The translations under genes and the position numbers were made by a program. Shown one piece after another: positions 52,601-60,360 of a stretch of DNA of 64,000 nt (position 1 is the stretch's first letter; each line of letters begins with the position of its first letter). Source of the DNA: Trachythela sp. YZ-2020 (Eukaryota > Cnidaria > Anthozoa > Malacalcyonacea > Clavulariidae); NCBI GenBank assembly GCA_016169945.1, contig JADLSH010000127.1, positions 870,501-934,500 of the forward strand, in the 5' to 3' direction. The notes beneath the pieces are model-generated. The model was not told the DNA's origin and did not search any database. It worked only from the letters and a program-made list of their open reading frames with translations.

Positions 52601-54391
52601 GCAAGCCATTGTACATAAACATTGGGAAATTGAGGTGGGTATGAGAGCAGCGAGTAAACTAAACTATATTTATCCTGGATAGCTCTATCAGTTCTTATCC
52701 CTAGAAGTTCAGTAACAGCTACTCCTTTTTGTTCCAGTGTTACTGCAAGAGCAACCTAGCTAAACTAACTTTATTTATACTGGATAGCTCTTTCAATGCT
52801 AAACTGTTCTCCCTAGAGGTCCAATAAGTAACTCTTACCTACAAGAGGGAACCGAAGTATCCAGAGAAAACCTGAGGTGTTCAGTGGAATCAAACTGGAA
52901 GCACCCTTCTCATATGCAAGTGAGATGAAATTAAAATCAGACAACTGCATATTGCAAGAAGCCCGGTCACAGAGGTGAAAGACACATGCACTAACCACTG
53001 TGACACCTTAAGTCTAACATTATTTAAATGTGTAGCTCTCAATTGAAGACATGGAATCAAGTGAAAAACTCCACCGGCTGTTTCTACAAATATTCGACAA
53101 AACTGTGACAGACAAACATTTGTTAGCCGTGGCTACGCTACTTGGTATTTGGCCACCATTTAAAGCCGAGCCCGATGGTGAAGGGGCGTGGTACCTAGTT
53201 TTGTCGAAGTTGATTACTGACGCTGAGGATGGATCGTCAGTCGTGAAAATAGTTCGAGAGAAAGCAGATAGCATTCGACTGAATAACAAGGTTTGGAATA
53301 ACTTCAGTTATCGTGATAGTTGAAGTGCATTTAATCTTTTTCAGGTAGTTCAGATACAAACCACGGCAGCTTATTGTAGAATACTACCTACACTGGACCA
53401 CCACGTTTGAGATATCTTTTTCAGGTAGTTCAGACACAAACCACGGCAGCTTATTGTAGAATACTACCTACACTGCATGGACCACCACGTTTGAGATATC
53501 TTTTTCAGGTAGTTCAGATATAAACCAAGGCAGCTTATTGTAGAATACTACCTACACTGGACCACCACGTTTGAGATATCTTTTTCAGGTAGTTCAGACA
53601 CAAACCACGGCAGCTTATTGTAGAATACTACCTACACTGGACCTCCACGTTTGAGATATCTTTTTCAGGTAGTTCAGACACAAACCACGGCAACTTATTG
53701 TAGAATACTACCTACACTGAACTCCTATATTTGGAATAACTGTTATGTCGTGTTCATTAGATCAGGTTGACATGAAAACAATATTAATACCCTATATTTT
53801 CTCGTGTTCTCTTTAGGATTGCCAACATATTTTAGATGCACTACTTCAAAATTGTGAGCCACTGTTGGCATTTAAATTTGGACTTCTTATTGGAGACGAA
53901 GAGATGTTTGAATTTGTTATAGATCAAATGAAAATGTTGCAGGTATGTCTTGTATATTCAACGAATTTTACCTCAGGGAAACGAAGCCCGTTATTCTGTG
54001 TTGGTAGAACACATTTACAGGTATAAAACTTAATTTGTTTCACCCTTAAAACTTGATAATTATTTGTCACAACCTTTATTATCTATTCTTACAGCCTGAA
54101 CAAGCAATTTGGGACAATGAACTTTTAGAAGTTCTTTTCAAAAACAAACTATCATCGCGCATAGTGGAAACACCATACTTCACTGCTTATGTTAACTACT
54201 TGTTGAAAGGCGAGATAAACGTGGAGCACTCGCGGGAGTCGCGCGTGAACGAGGTGGTGCGTGAACTACACGAAGCAGGTTATACGGTGCAGGCGGCCTC
54301 GATAAAGGCGGCATTAGATAACCTGCACCCAGGTTTGAGGACTTTGGATAATGTCTTAGGGACGTTTTTGAAGTGGGTGAGTAACAGTTAA
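19645..54391 (+). CDS. NBAS: NBAS (neuroblastoma-amplified sequence), complete, 61 coding exons
   Basis: Subunit of the NRZ (NBAS-RINT1-ZW10) ER tether for Golgi-derived vesicles, also linked to NMD in animals. Exons: 19645-19740, 19934-20003, 20119-20161, 20995-21078, 21169-21216, 21317-21360, 21452-21527, 33997-34051, 34217-34317, 34416-34472, 34948-35179, 35411-35470, 35565-35693, 35997-36060, 36147-36193, 36569-36624, 36696-36786, 36989-37123, 37718-37773, 38079-38148, 38693-38818, 39210-39448, 39923-40106, 40178-40314, 40645-40806, 40984-41059, 41148-41198, 41313-41366, 41472-41552, 41879-42004, 42271-42318, 42388-42461, 42574-42633, 42751-42813, 42942-43005, 43122-43180, 43888-43990, 44097-44290, 44934-45046, 45810-45889, 45982-46157, 46917-47004, 47111-47167, 47348-47563, 47696-47822, 48114-48190, 48488-48782, 49127-49193, 49284-49394, 49572-49647, 49767-49886, 49970-50030, 50222-50337, 50561-50650, 51118-51329, 51426-51540, 51878-52086, 52334-52634, 53036-53290, 53817-53942, 54095-54391. 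They sum to 6900 nt (2299 aa; human 2371) with every phase consistent. The N-terminal beta-propeller (LAVLQDQC-type repeats; HFSGRLTLWELPSLKQ) is followed by an acidic loop DDDEEDEE and LRSTTPEELYARK. The Sec39-type helical region has YLSILSNFPETTSPFDYRSL, and the C-terminal solenoid has MSHLEWLFTDSE and YARLYDLSRSQ. AATAAA begins three bases after the stop. Confidence 0.96.
20195..20905. repeat. AATCAATAGATC minisatellite in NBAS intron 3
   Basis: About 20 imperfect copies of a roughly 32-bp unit (CAATAGATCAATCAATAAAT followed by TAGTCATG), built on a TCAA(T) tetranucleotide theme, fill most of the intron. Confidence 0.85.
21609..21861. mobile_element. 253-bp TIR element, left copy
   Basis: Begins CAATCAGTGACAT and ends with its complement ATGTCACTGATTG. 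Preceded by TA (21607-21608). It matches the copy at 33637-33889 almost perfectly (one substitution noticed, GGGGAGGGGG versus GGGGAGGTGG), so the two are recent duplicates. The right side abuts repeat unit U-A without a TA. Confidence 0.85.
21862..22992. repeat. Repeat unit U-A, left part (interrupted by Kolobok)
   Basis: About 1.13 kb nearly identical to 32221-33346. Opens with TCTGAGTTTTTTC and ends at the TTAA (22989-22992) used as the Kolobok target. It carries arrays of CAAGTAACC in both orientations (near 22321, 22338, 22484, 22494; inverted at 22556, 22566, 22576, 22618). The remainder of U-A resumes at 31916. Confidence 0.85.
23086..25532 (+). CDS. Transposon-borne CXC-like / P2X7-ballast-like protein, intact
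   Basis: Exons 23086-23106, 23185-23325, 23419-23565 and 24924-25532, all in phase 0, give 305 aa. Residues about 8-54 are a cysteine cluster (C-x-C-x3-C, then GCPCKAKNVACSASCKCG) like CXC/tesmin-type zinc-binding motifs common in transposon proteins. A charged, low-complexity linker follows. Residues about 190-301 resemble the cytoplasmic ballast domain of vertebrate P2X7: PPWCECSHCRPMP, a CC-x4-C pair, AGYRQFILARHG, RVCPSCVVLKIRERYPS, then GVYMGY. In P2X7 the matching cysteines bind zinc and the domain binds guanine nucleotide (family knowledge). There are no transmembrane segments, so this is not a channel. The role in transposition is unknown. The ATG at 23086 is the only start keeping the first exon open. 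It ends 267 bp from the convergent transposase stop. Confidence 0.8.
25610..25649. terminator. Perfect 18-bp hairpin between the convergent transposon genes
   Basis: GTATATAGTAATTAATAC, a TTTT loop, then the exact complement. It lies 78 bp past the cargo stop and 151 bp before the transposase stop, so it would be read by both transcripts. A role as a transcription end signal is inferred; it may equally be a small inverted-repeat remnant. Confidence 0.45.
26920..27540. repeat. Cluster of inverted TATCAACCTCT repeats inside the Kolobok element
   Basis: Repeated, alternately oriented copies of TATCAACCTC and GAGGTTGATA (for example 27366-27445, which contains several perfect palindromes around TACAAGAGG) lie between transposase exons. 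Related GAGGTTGATATCGC occurs near 26942. Could form cruciforms; may be a decayed foldback MITE. Confidence 0.65.
29160..29420. repeat. MITE-like element nested in the transposase gene
   Basis: TTTTAAAGAGTCATTGTCAA with CCACAATGCATTGTG near 29172-29206 is mirrored at about 29388-29416. The arms are about 25-35 bp. It sits upstream of the transposase exon starting at 29138. Confidence 0.6.
30845..31078. repeat. TIR element with tRNA-like inner sequence
   Basis: Arms of about 60 bp starting AGGTGAATATGATGCTTGTG and complementary at 31015-31076 with some mismatches. The core holds an inverted partner (GGTCGTAGGTTAAATTCCCA, read on minus) of the tRNA-like sequence just outside at 31172-31245. 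Confidence 0.65.
31172..31250 (+). repeat. tRNA-like SINE head
   Basis: TGTAGCTCAGTTGGTAGAGC (A box) and GTAGGTTCGATTCCCACC (B box) are well kept. The acceptor stem does not pair and the anticodon loop is irregular, so this is a tRNA-derived retroposon fragment, not a functional tRNA. Confidence 0.55.
31916..32216. repeat. Repeat unit U-A, right part
   Basis: Resumes at the duplicated TTAA (31916-31919) and runs to ACTCAG at 32216. It matches 33343-33636 almost base for base. Together with 21862-22992 it rebuilds one U unit of about 1.42 kb. Confidence 0.85.
32221..33636. repeat. Repeat unit U-B, uninterrupted; Tc1/mariner-like remnant
   Basis: Tandem, same-orientation copy of U-A that keeps the empty TTAA site (about 33343-33346). 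On the minus strand, 33496-33240 reads as an N-terminal helix-turn-helix typical of Tc1/mariner transposases (LLRVFKRF, GRRKSLTQRDERKLKRAI). The catalytic part is absent. The U-A/U-B junction ACTCAGACTGTCTGAGT (32211-32227) is a perfect palindrome, implying TIR ends of the form GTCTGAGT. CAAGTAACC arrays occur as in U-A. Confidence 0.75.
33637..33889. mobile_element. 253-bp TIR element, right copy
   Basis: Same orientation and nearly same sequence as 21609-21861. Followed by TA (33890-33891). Only the outer sides of the two copies carry TA, so the composite as a whole behaves as one TA-flanked insertion. Confidence 0.85.
34053..34132. repeat. (TGTTTG)n hexanucleotide array at the NBAS exon 8 donor
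   Basis: About 13 near-perfect repeats begin at the splice donor itself (AAAG/GTGTGT at 34051/34052). Low-complexity Leu/Cys and Lys/His frames across it are artefacts. Confidence 0.9.
35735..35945 (+). repeat. SINE copy in NBAS intron 13
   Basis: Carries GTGAGAAGAGCGTTCTCAG, CCAAACACCACAGACTCC, TAGTAACACTGGACCAATAA and a tail with GAACAGTTTGGAACTGAT, the SINE body and tail in normal order. The tRNA head is missing. Confidence 0.6.
36236..36543. repeat. Foldback repeat family T, copy 1 (NBAS intron 15)
   Basis: Opens with a hairpin: ATATCATACACGAGAAGGAG and TTTATTATAGTGATTT mirrored at about 36355-36403. It continues into a 140-bp tail with TTTATGGGTGTTTATTACCG. Other copies: 38894-39187, 59345-59575 and, more diverged, 61970-62225. 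Confidence 0.8.
37440..37717 (-). repeat. LINE 3'-end fragment, antisense, abutting NBAS exon 19
   Basis: Read on minus from 37717: LKTFKRTQRLLPEHLAELF, then NNSYYLRS, then after one frameshift LALPKPKTNFLKK and SYRAAKHWNERPSK. These match the C-terminal tail of LINE reverse-transcriptase ORFs. It is truncated and decayed. Its end forms the pyrimidine tract of the exon 19 acceptor. Confidence 0.6.
37802..37982. repeat. Small foldback in NBAS intron 19
   Basis: CATTTGCATAATTACTGGAG with CATTATACACGCATAG is mirrored near 37940-37980 (CTATGCGTGTGTAATG, CTCCAGTGATT). The arms are about 40 bp. Confidence 0.65.
38320..38640. repeat. Foldback with ~115-bp arms in NBAS intron 20
   Basis: AAAGAACATACTAAAATTAG to about 38500 is repeated inverted at about 38530-38637. 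Upstream is a tandem pair of TTACTACCTGTAATAGACAA. Confidence 0.75.
38894..39187. repeat. Foldback repeat family T, copy 2 (NBAS intron 21)
   Basis: Nearly identical to copy 1 at 36236-36543, including the hairpin and the GGTATCAAGACAA-ACGGTGGTGATT tail. Confidence 0.8.
39520..39912 (-). repeat. Tandem SINE-tail array in NBAS intron 22
   Basis: Four to five copies of the TATACTGGATAGCTCTATCA / AACTGTTCTCCCTAGAGG unit. Homologous to 11505-11795. Confidence 0.75.
40370..40620. repeat. 80-bp minisatellite, forward, NBAS intron 24
   Basis: About three degraded copies of GTCCAGTGTAGGTAGTATTC followed by GGTTTGTGTCTGAACTACC and GATATCTCAAACGTG. Shared with 46505-46640, 50655-50880 and (inverted) 53336-53725. 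Confidence 0.75.
41633..41830. repeat. Foldback with near-perfect ~75-bp arms (NBAS intron 29)
   Basis: ACAATAAGCTTCGGGTCTTT to GAACTTCGACGTTTCGAGCG is mirrored with few changes. The ends resemble the 80-bp minisatellite unit. Confidence 0.8.
42010..42102. repeat. (AAACT)n then (GTGTGA)n arrays after the NBAS exon 30 donor
   Basis: Five AAACT repeats, then about ten 6-bp repeats that present GTGAGT every six bases, a near-consensus 5' splice site, starting about 35 bp after the real donor GTGCGT (42005). Confidence 0.9.
43456..43528 (-). tRNA. tRNA-Val (AAC) in NBAS intron 36, antisense
   Basis: Minus strand. The acceptor stem GTTCTCG pairs with CGAGAAC. The A-box region is TAGTGTAGTGGTTATCAC, the anticodon stem TCCGC/GCGGA encloses loop TTAACAC with anticodon AAC, and the B box is GGTTCGAGCCC. 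All arms pair, there is no intron, and the discriminator is A. A TTTT tract past the 3' end was not clearly seen. Confidence 0.9.
44350..44822. repeat. 75-bp minisatellite in NBAS intron 38
   Basis: Six copies of a unit with GATCCAGTGATCAGAATGTT and TTTTGAAAATACCACTGTTC. The last four start exactly 75 bp apart (44523, 44598, 44673, 44748). Because 75 is divisible by 3, open frames of 94-152 codons run through it. Confidence 0.9.
45108..45180 (+). repeat. SINE head fragment
   Basis: GTGTATGTGCCTTTCACCTC and CTGCAATATGCAGTTGTTTG are the tRNA-derived front of the dispersed SINE. It directly precedes the LINE fragment. Confidence 0.5.
45181..45605 (+). mobile_element. 5'-truncated LINE with (ATT)n tail
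   Basis: Encodes ASFVLGKYVKDQADL, KIGWLFMKDRRDLHLLQ, then WPQYLGLEQ and NDRNLRSQQRLKTF before a stop. These are typical of the extreme C terminus of CR1/L2/jockey-type LINE ORF2. A short 3'UTR and an (ATT)n tail (45578-45605) follow. It is dead on arrival by truncation. Confidence 0.7.
46236..46348. repeat. Small foldback in NBAS intron 41
   Basis: CGTCACGAATACCTCC...CTCGCTCTCATGAATC is mirrored by GATTCATGAGAACGAGGC...ATTTGTGACG. Confidence 0.75.
46505..46830. repeat. 80-bp minisatellite copies plus foldback (NBAS intron 41)
   Basis: Two forward copies of the GTCCAGTGTAGGTAGTATTC unit run into a foldback whose ends are GTGTCTGAACTACCTGAAAA and its complement, with CAACGTTTCGAGCGAAG cores. 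This shows that the minisatellite unit is the end of the foldback element. Confidence 0.7.
47870..48100 (+). repeat. SINE copy in NBAS intron 45
   Basis: CAGTTGTATGATTATAATTT, GTCACATGTAAGAAGA, GGTTTTCTCCAGGCACTCC, TAGTAACACTGGACTAC and GAACAGTTTAGAACTGATAG occur in order. The head is decayed. Confidence 0.6.
48240..48440. repeat. TIR element, 'GGTGGTCAACT' family (NBAS intron 46)
   Basis: GCGTTACAAGACCGCAAATG-GTGGTCAACT at the left faces GGTTGACCACCATCTGCCGC at the right. Confidence 0.65.
50655..51035. repeat. 80-bp minisatellite (3 forward copies) running into a foldback (NBAS intron 54)
   Basis: Three copies of GTCCAGTGTAGGTAGTATTC...GATATCTCAAACGTGG are followed by a foldback with ACGTTTCGAGCGACGG and an inverted end CAGACACAAACCACGGCAGC. 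Confidence 0.8.
51590..51850 (-). repeat. Best SINE copy: tRNA head to tail (NBAS intron 56)
   Basis: On the minus strand: head CAGTGGTTAGTGCATGTG (A box), GGTTTGATTCCTGC (B box), ATGCAGTTGTCTGATTATAA, TGTGAGAAGAGTGCTTCCAG, CTCTGGGTACTCCTGTGG, tail GAACTGATAGAGCTATCCAG. About 260 bp. It is the reference copy for fragments elsewhere in the window and lies just upstream of exon 57. Confidence 0.75.
52655..53015 (-). repeat. SINE with duplicated tail (NBAS intron 58)
   Basis: The same family as 51590-51850. The tail unit GGATAGCTCTATCAGTTC (plus strand) occurs twice. The head is near 53010. Confidence 0.7.
53336..53725. repeat. 80-bp minisatellite, five inverted copies (NBAS intron 59)
   Basis: TCAGGTAGTTCAGA starts at 53341, 53421, about 53506, about 53586 and about 53666. 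The unit is about 80 bp (one copy 5 bp longer), highly homogeneous, and in reverse orientation relative to the arrays at 40370, 46505 and 50655. Confidence 0.9.
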
Positions 54392-55266
54392 CAAATAAAT
54401 GATAACGCTGATCTCACAAATATCTGGAACGCGAATATATTTGATTTTTTTCGAAATAATTTCGTTTGCATCTAAGTCGCAGATAAAAGCATTGCTTTTG
54501 CTCAAATGAAACTTCAATGTCTATCAAGAGCATTTGATAGGTTTTGATCTGATCACCTAAGCCCCACACTGATTGGCTGAGCTAATTGAAGCCTTCAAAT
54601 GCTCTTGACAAACATTATAGTTTCACGTGAGAATGGACAATATGTCTTTATCTGTGACTGTTCATCCTTAGATGCAAACGACGATTGGGAATGAATACGT
54701 GATCGCAGAAATACCAAACACTAATTACACTATAAATTATTATAATTATCCTGTACTTGTAGAATTGAACTTGTAAAGTATAATATGATACAGCTGCTGA
54801 ATGAGTATTTTTAAGACACAATTTTTTACATAAAACTCGTGGGTGTCACTAAGCCAGTGCTTTAGTGCAGACGGTGGTCAACCTGCAGTTATCAGGTGTG
54901 TAAACAAAGCCTCTGATTGGCCTCTAGCAAAAGAAGAAACCAATCAAATGCTCCGAGCAATTGGATTGGAGCTTCCTTTTTGCTAGTAGCCAATCAGAGG
55001 CTTTCTTTACAAAACTGGTTGTGAATGTCAATTTGCAATTTGTTCGCACCGGTTGCTAATTGCTCAGAGCAATCTCCAGATCAAAATTGCAATATTGTCA
55101 CACAATATTGCAAAGTTGCTCGCAAGAGAACATCCGGTTTGACTGTAATTCGTTTCGTTATATGTATATTTTCTTCTCCCAGAAGTATCATCATTTCAGA
55201 AGTTGGCCACCATCTACTGCCCTGTACGCTTAGCGAAACCCACCAATAAATAATACAATTCAAATG
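54392..55266. other. Short space between convergent NBAS and the coilin-like gene
   Basis: It contains the NBAS AATAAA (54394-54399), a foldback at about 54475-54675 with ends GTTTGCATCTAAG and TTAGATGCAAACG, and a second TIR element (54860-55240) of the GGTGGTCAAC family that encloses a hairpin (AAGCCTCTGATTGGC and its complement). No exon seen. Confidence 0.6.
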
Positions 55267-58200
55267 CTACCATTTAATACTTTCATCGTTAAGTAATGTT
55301 TCCAAGTTCACAGCACCGCTATTGAGAAATTCTTGTTCCGTTGCGTTCATTTCAATCGTCTTACTCGGCAGAGAAGATGGGATTTTTTTGATCCGTGATT
55401 TCGGTGTTTTTGAACCGCTCGACTTTCGTTCCATGTTCTTTGATGGTGTCAAGAATCCTGTCTGTTTTACGCGACGATTTATTATTGGCGGAGTGAGTTT
55501 TTGTTTCTTAGTTTTTCTACTGCTCTTGGTGTTGTAGTCACTTTCTAAATAATGAAGAAATGCGTGAAGAGATTAATCTATTTTGCGTAGAAAAAAGCGA
55601 CGAGACGCTAAAGCGAAAGGCTTTTTGACCCAGGGTGGATGGCTCATCATTTGATCGGGCTGGCGCCTATCTCAGGTTACCGAAGTGTTCAGCGGGTGAG
55701 AGCCAAGGGTTCTTCTGAATAGCACACTACAGTCACTAGTTTATCGCAAATTTTAAATTCAAAAGTGTGTCATGGCAACCATGTTTTTCAAACTCCGTAT
55801 TGAAAACAACTTACCATCCTCCAACAAAGCTAATAGTCCCTTGGATATCTTTGGTAATGAAAGCGAAGTATTTTTTCCCTTGTTGGATCTCACAGGTTTG
55901 ATAGAGGATTGTTTATCTAGAAGGTGAGTAATAACTGAAAATGTCACTTAACTAAGTTCTTGTCAACCTAAAAAACAATACGACAGCCGTGCTTTTACTC
56001 AAATATTTACAGAACACTTCTCAATAAACAAAACTATAAACTATATATTAAATTTTCATAGCTACTGTTTGAGCGTTAATCACCTTGAGTTTCTTCATCG
56101 AGTTGTTGTTTCTCATTCTTCTTTCCATCTGATGATTTCTTTTTCTTGTTTTTCTTATGCTTATTTCCGTGTTCCTGCTCGCTTACTTCGTCCAACTTTC
56201 TTTTTTGTGACTGACTTTTTTCTTTTGGCGAAACAAGAGTCTTGTCACTTTCAATTTTATCTACAATCGACTCAACATTGGCGATATTTTCTTTTCTTTT
56301 GCTCTTTGAGTGCGTCTTTGTCTTTTGTGGGCTTCTAATCTCACTGCTGGTGACCTCTACGTTGATACTAGTTTTGTTCTTGGAATGTTTTTTCGACTTC
56401 TGCGATGAGTCCTTGCTGGCTAAACCTTCGGTTACATTGTCTGATACAGGGTTGGACAATAGCCAAGACGCAACTTTACTGGCGGATAATATCGCGGCTG
56501 ACTTGCGAGATGTGGATGTTGATGGTGTCTGAGGGAGCCGAATGTTAGGATCATTTGGTTGTGCTTTGTCTACTGTAGGAAGATAGATGATGTTATGTAT
56601 GATTGTATGGTCTGTTGTTGTTGCCATTGTAATTGTTGTTTTCAATGTCGTCGTCGTTGCTGTTTATGTTGATTTTCGTACATTAGATGAGACACTATTT
56701 GGAACCACCTAGCCTTAAAATATATCTCCTTATTTATATTTAGAAATGAAAATATATCTCCTTTACAAAAGTCTAAAAAACATTTAACATGATAATACTT
56801 ACCATGGCCTGTTTTATCGGCTGAATTTTGTTTTCCCTTCTTTTTCCCATCTTTCACTACTTCCCCACACTTCTTCACAGCATCCTCGTCACCTGAGCGT
56901 CTCCCACTTTGATTATCATTCCTCGCCTTATCCTTAGCAGGCAGCTGTGCGAATGGAGTTTTCAATGTTGAAACGGAGCTTTCGTTGTCGTATTTTGCTT
57001 CAACTTCAGTGTCTTTAAGCTTACGTTTATCATTCTTCGACAGGTCGGTCATATTTTTTTTTGAAACGCTTTTTTTGCTGTGAGCAATACTTTTAGCAGG
57101 AGAAGCTACGATATTTTGGAGAAGCTACGATATTTTGAGTAGAATTTCCTTTACTCTTTTTATGGCTGACACTTTTCGCGGGCGAAAGCGCCGTTTCCAA
57201 ATTGGTTTGTTTGTCTTTATCGTCGCTCGTGACTGCATCTTTTCTTTTGCTTTTCACTTTGGTATTGTCCTCCACCTCACCGTGCGCTGCTGTTTTTGTT
57301 TTTTTGTTTTTACTCAATCTATCTTTGCTTTTATCACCGTCAACAAAATCCATTTGGAATTCATCGTTCTGTGTTTTTGTTTCATTCTTGTTTTTTGTTG
57401 TTTTGTTTGTTGTTTTTACATCATCATCATCACTAGAGCTCCAGCTAGTATCGTAGACAGATAAAACACTTTCCTCGTCCACGTTGCTTTTATTTTCACA
57501 TCCATTGTCACCACTCATTTCTTGGATGTTTTCTGTTTTCTTGGCAGTTTCGTTCGTGGAATTATCCTTCAATTTCTCTCCGTTCTTAGATACACTGTCA
57601 TTCTTGCCAGATTGATTGTCATTTTTCTTCGATACATCGTCACTCTTCTTAGAGGCGACTTCTTGTTCTTTGTCAGTGTCATTTTTTGGTTTCTTTAAAG
57701 TTTTTTCCTCACCTGAATCCGTGTCACTGTCAGAGCTACTGCTGTCGCTGGAGGTATCGTCATCCACCTCACCTTCCTTGTTACTACCCTGGTCCTTCTG
57801 ATCAGAAATCAGCGTATTTTTACCAAGCTTATTTCCTTTCTGTCCAGAAACTTCAGCAGAATCGGCCTTTCCATCTTTTAATTTCTTTGACTCCACATTT
57901 GTTGATGTTTTCCCTACTTTATCGCCGCCACTATCATCACCTCCCATATCGACCACTATATCTTCATTCTCCGAGGAACCATCACTTGGCTCACTTTCTT
58001 TATTTCCCGCCTTCGCCACAGCCTTCACACTTTTGGAAACCACTTCAGAAACCGCATCCAAATTTTCCCCGGATTTCTTAATCTCGTCTTCAACATTTTC
58101 CACATCGACTTCCATATTTTCATCACTGAAAGACTTCTCTTTTTCGCCAGAAACCTTTGCCCGCTTTCCCAAAGACAATCTTGATTTATTAGCGTTGCCG

Positions 58201-60360
58201 TTAGTGTCTACATCTGTCGATTTCTTGTTTTTATTTTCATGTTTCTTATCAACGTCCATAGCTTCATCAACTATTGAGTCGTCACTCGAATCGCTCTCAA
58301 GACCTCCACCAACCGGGACAGAATTTTCCAAAACAGATTTCTTTCTCGTTTTTGAAGAATTCTTCCTTTCTATTTGTAGCTTTTGGGTAAGATTCGTATC
58401 ATTTTGAGAACTCTCAGATGGTTTCTGCTGTTGAAATTCTTTGTTAGTCTCTTTTGCTTTCTTTGCAAACCCATCCGATTCCAAACTTTTGTTATTTTCA
58501 GATTTCTCCAATGATTTTTTCTGTTGCAAGTTTTTCTTCGTGTTCTTTTCTTCCTTAGAAGAATCCCAACTGCTTTCATCACTCCAGTCACTGCTTGAAT
58601 TGCTGTCTTTCTCCAACATAGCAGCCTTATCGTTTGACTTGTTCATCCCCTTTTCATCAATTAAGTTCGTCTCAACTCCTTCCTGACCAACTCCCAAGGA
58701 ATCATCAAGTCCAACCTGACTATCATCCAACATATCATTTCTTTTTCTTGGTGAATTTGTAGCTTTCAGTTTTTTGACACCAGCTTTAGTGTCCTGGGTT
58801 TTCTTAGATGTCTTTTGACCTTCCACCATGCCTTGTTCAGTTTCAAATGAGTTATCTCTGTCCTTTTTGTCATCTGTATTGCCCTTTCCGGGACTTTTTC
58901 CAGTTTTCTTCTTCAATCTTTCAACTTGCATGTCTTTCTGTTTTGGTGTATTTTGATTATGATCTTTCAAGCTAAATATTTCACTTAATAATTCATTGCC
59001 TTCATCCTGACTTGGAGTCCCTGTCAGTTCAGGTCGTCCTTCTGGTTCCCCAGAAGTCTGCGGCTTTGTCACTGGGCTTGTAAACCCAGAGTCAGACATA
59101 ACCCCAGAGCCCAAGGGTGATGTGGCATTATGCATTGTGCCACAGTTCCCATGCTTTGACAAATCTATATTCAAGACTTCAGCTGTGTTATCTAAAAACA
59201 GAAAACATTATAATTGCATCTAACGATGAACAGTCGCAGACAACATTGTCTATTTTTGTGAGAAGCTTCAATGTGTGTAACGAGCATTTGACTAGTTGTA
59301 ATTAGCCAGACAATCAACATGCCAGGCCAGTTGATTGTGAACACATGATACATAATATATCATACACGAGCAGGAGTTTGATAGTTTTTAAATCACTATA
59401 ATAAACAACTTCGAGTGTATGATATAGCTTCTCAAACAAATCAGTATTTAAAGAGAAATTCAACGCGAAAGTTGAGTTAATTTATGGGTGTTTATTACCG
59501 TGGTATCAAGACAACGATACGGTGGTGATTTCCTTTGTGTTTTGCTCATGAATTATTAATGAGTTTGAGAAACTTGTATCATACATTACAATATATGTAC
59601 CTGTAAAGGCATAAATTTCATCTTGATTCCTTATTAAGGGGGCTACAGGATACCAGTCGGGCAACACAGCATTAACAGAGTTCTTTAACGTCTTGATCTT
59701 AACTCTGAAAAATATAAATGTACATGCATAAAACGGAGGGCCTTCACGAGCAACATTGACGTGTGTAGTTCAGACACAATCCACGGCACTTCAAGTTATA
59801 TAATACATGCAAACTACAAGTTTCACATACTTAACAGAACAGAGTTTTGCAAATGTTTTTTCCACTTCTTTGATTAAATCTGATATGAGGCAATCTTCTT
59901 TTATCAGTGTCTGTTAAAAGAAAAATATATAATTTAGTCATGGTTAAGGTTAGGAATAAGGTTAACTGCAAATCAATAGCTCATAAGCTAATTAATGGTC
60001 TCAGCAATGACCACACCAAAACACTAAATCACATATGTCTACACTAAGCCACTTTGCTTCAAAATAGATTAATCGATTTATTCATGCGCCATAGTTTTTT
60101 TTGAATGTCCAGTAAGAAATTACATCTAGTTAATAGTAGTATAAAATTGCTGAAAATTTTAATTAATTAGTGTACCACGTGCAATCTTGCTACATTTTAG
60201 TACAAACATATTAATTACTTTTTAGAAACTTTAGATATATACATTATTATCGTTTTTTTAAGTTAGAAACATTCAACACTACCATAAATCGTAGATTCTT
60301 CAAGTTAATAACAACGCTAATATAATCGTTTTGCGCGCTTTGTAAATATTTTTCCGCCAT
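55267..60360 (-). CDS. Coilin-like Lys/Ser/acid-rich nuclear protein, frame broken by 19-bp duplication
   Basis: Minus-strand exons 60360-60283, 59910-59831, 59704-59601, 59191-56803, 56572-56084, 55916-55815, 55544-55267. As read, translation stops at 57093 after 786 aa because of a 19-bp tandem duplication in the large exon. Without the extra copy, all phases agree and the frame would span 1166 aa. Residues about 13-90 have a ubiquitin-like pattern (ISVVINLKNLRF, SDLIKEVEKTF, VLPDWYPVAPLIRNQDEIYAF) resembling the coilin N-terminal domain, where LPP-E...LVRDND ends the fold. Then come long KS/SDSSSDSD/KKNK tracts typical of coilin, Nopp140 or treacle. No C-terminal coilin Tudor domain is visible; the end is LLNDESIKW. 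Identity is therefore tentative. Divergent promoter shared with ULK3. Confidence 0.6.
57100..57137. repeat. Perfect 19-bp tandem duplication in a coding exon
   Basis: GAGAAGCTACGATATTTTG occurs twice in direct succession (57100-57118 and 57119-57137). The length is not a multiple of three, and the minus-strand frame hits TAG/TAA just after. The frames before and after differ by exactly this shift. Confidence 0.92.
59345..59575. repeat. Foldback repeat family T, copy 3
   Basis: ATATCATACACGAGCAGGAG with an internally shortened hairpin, then the same CAACGCGAAAGTTGAG tail. It lies in the intron between coilin-like exons 3 and 4. Confidence 0.75.

Noticed and set aside
53336..53725. CRISPR-like regular repeat array
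   Set aside because: Animal genome; the units are about 80 bp with no unique spacers and match a dispersed transposon end.
57135..58686. Plus-strand open frames opposite the coilin-like exon
   Set aside because: Shadows of the Lys/Ser-rich minus-strand exon; Phe/Leu/Ser-rich, no start context or splice support.
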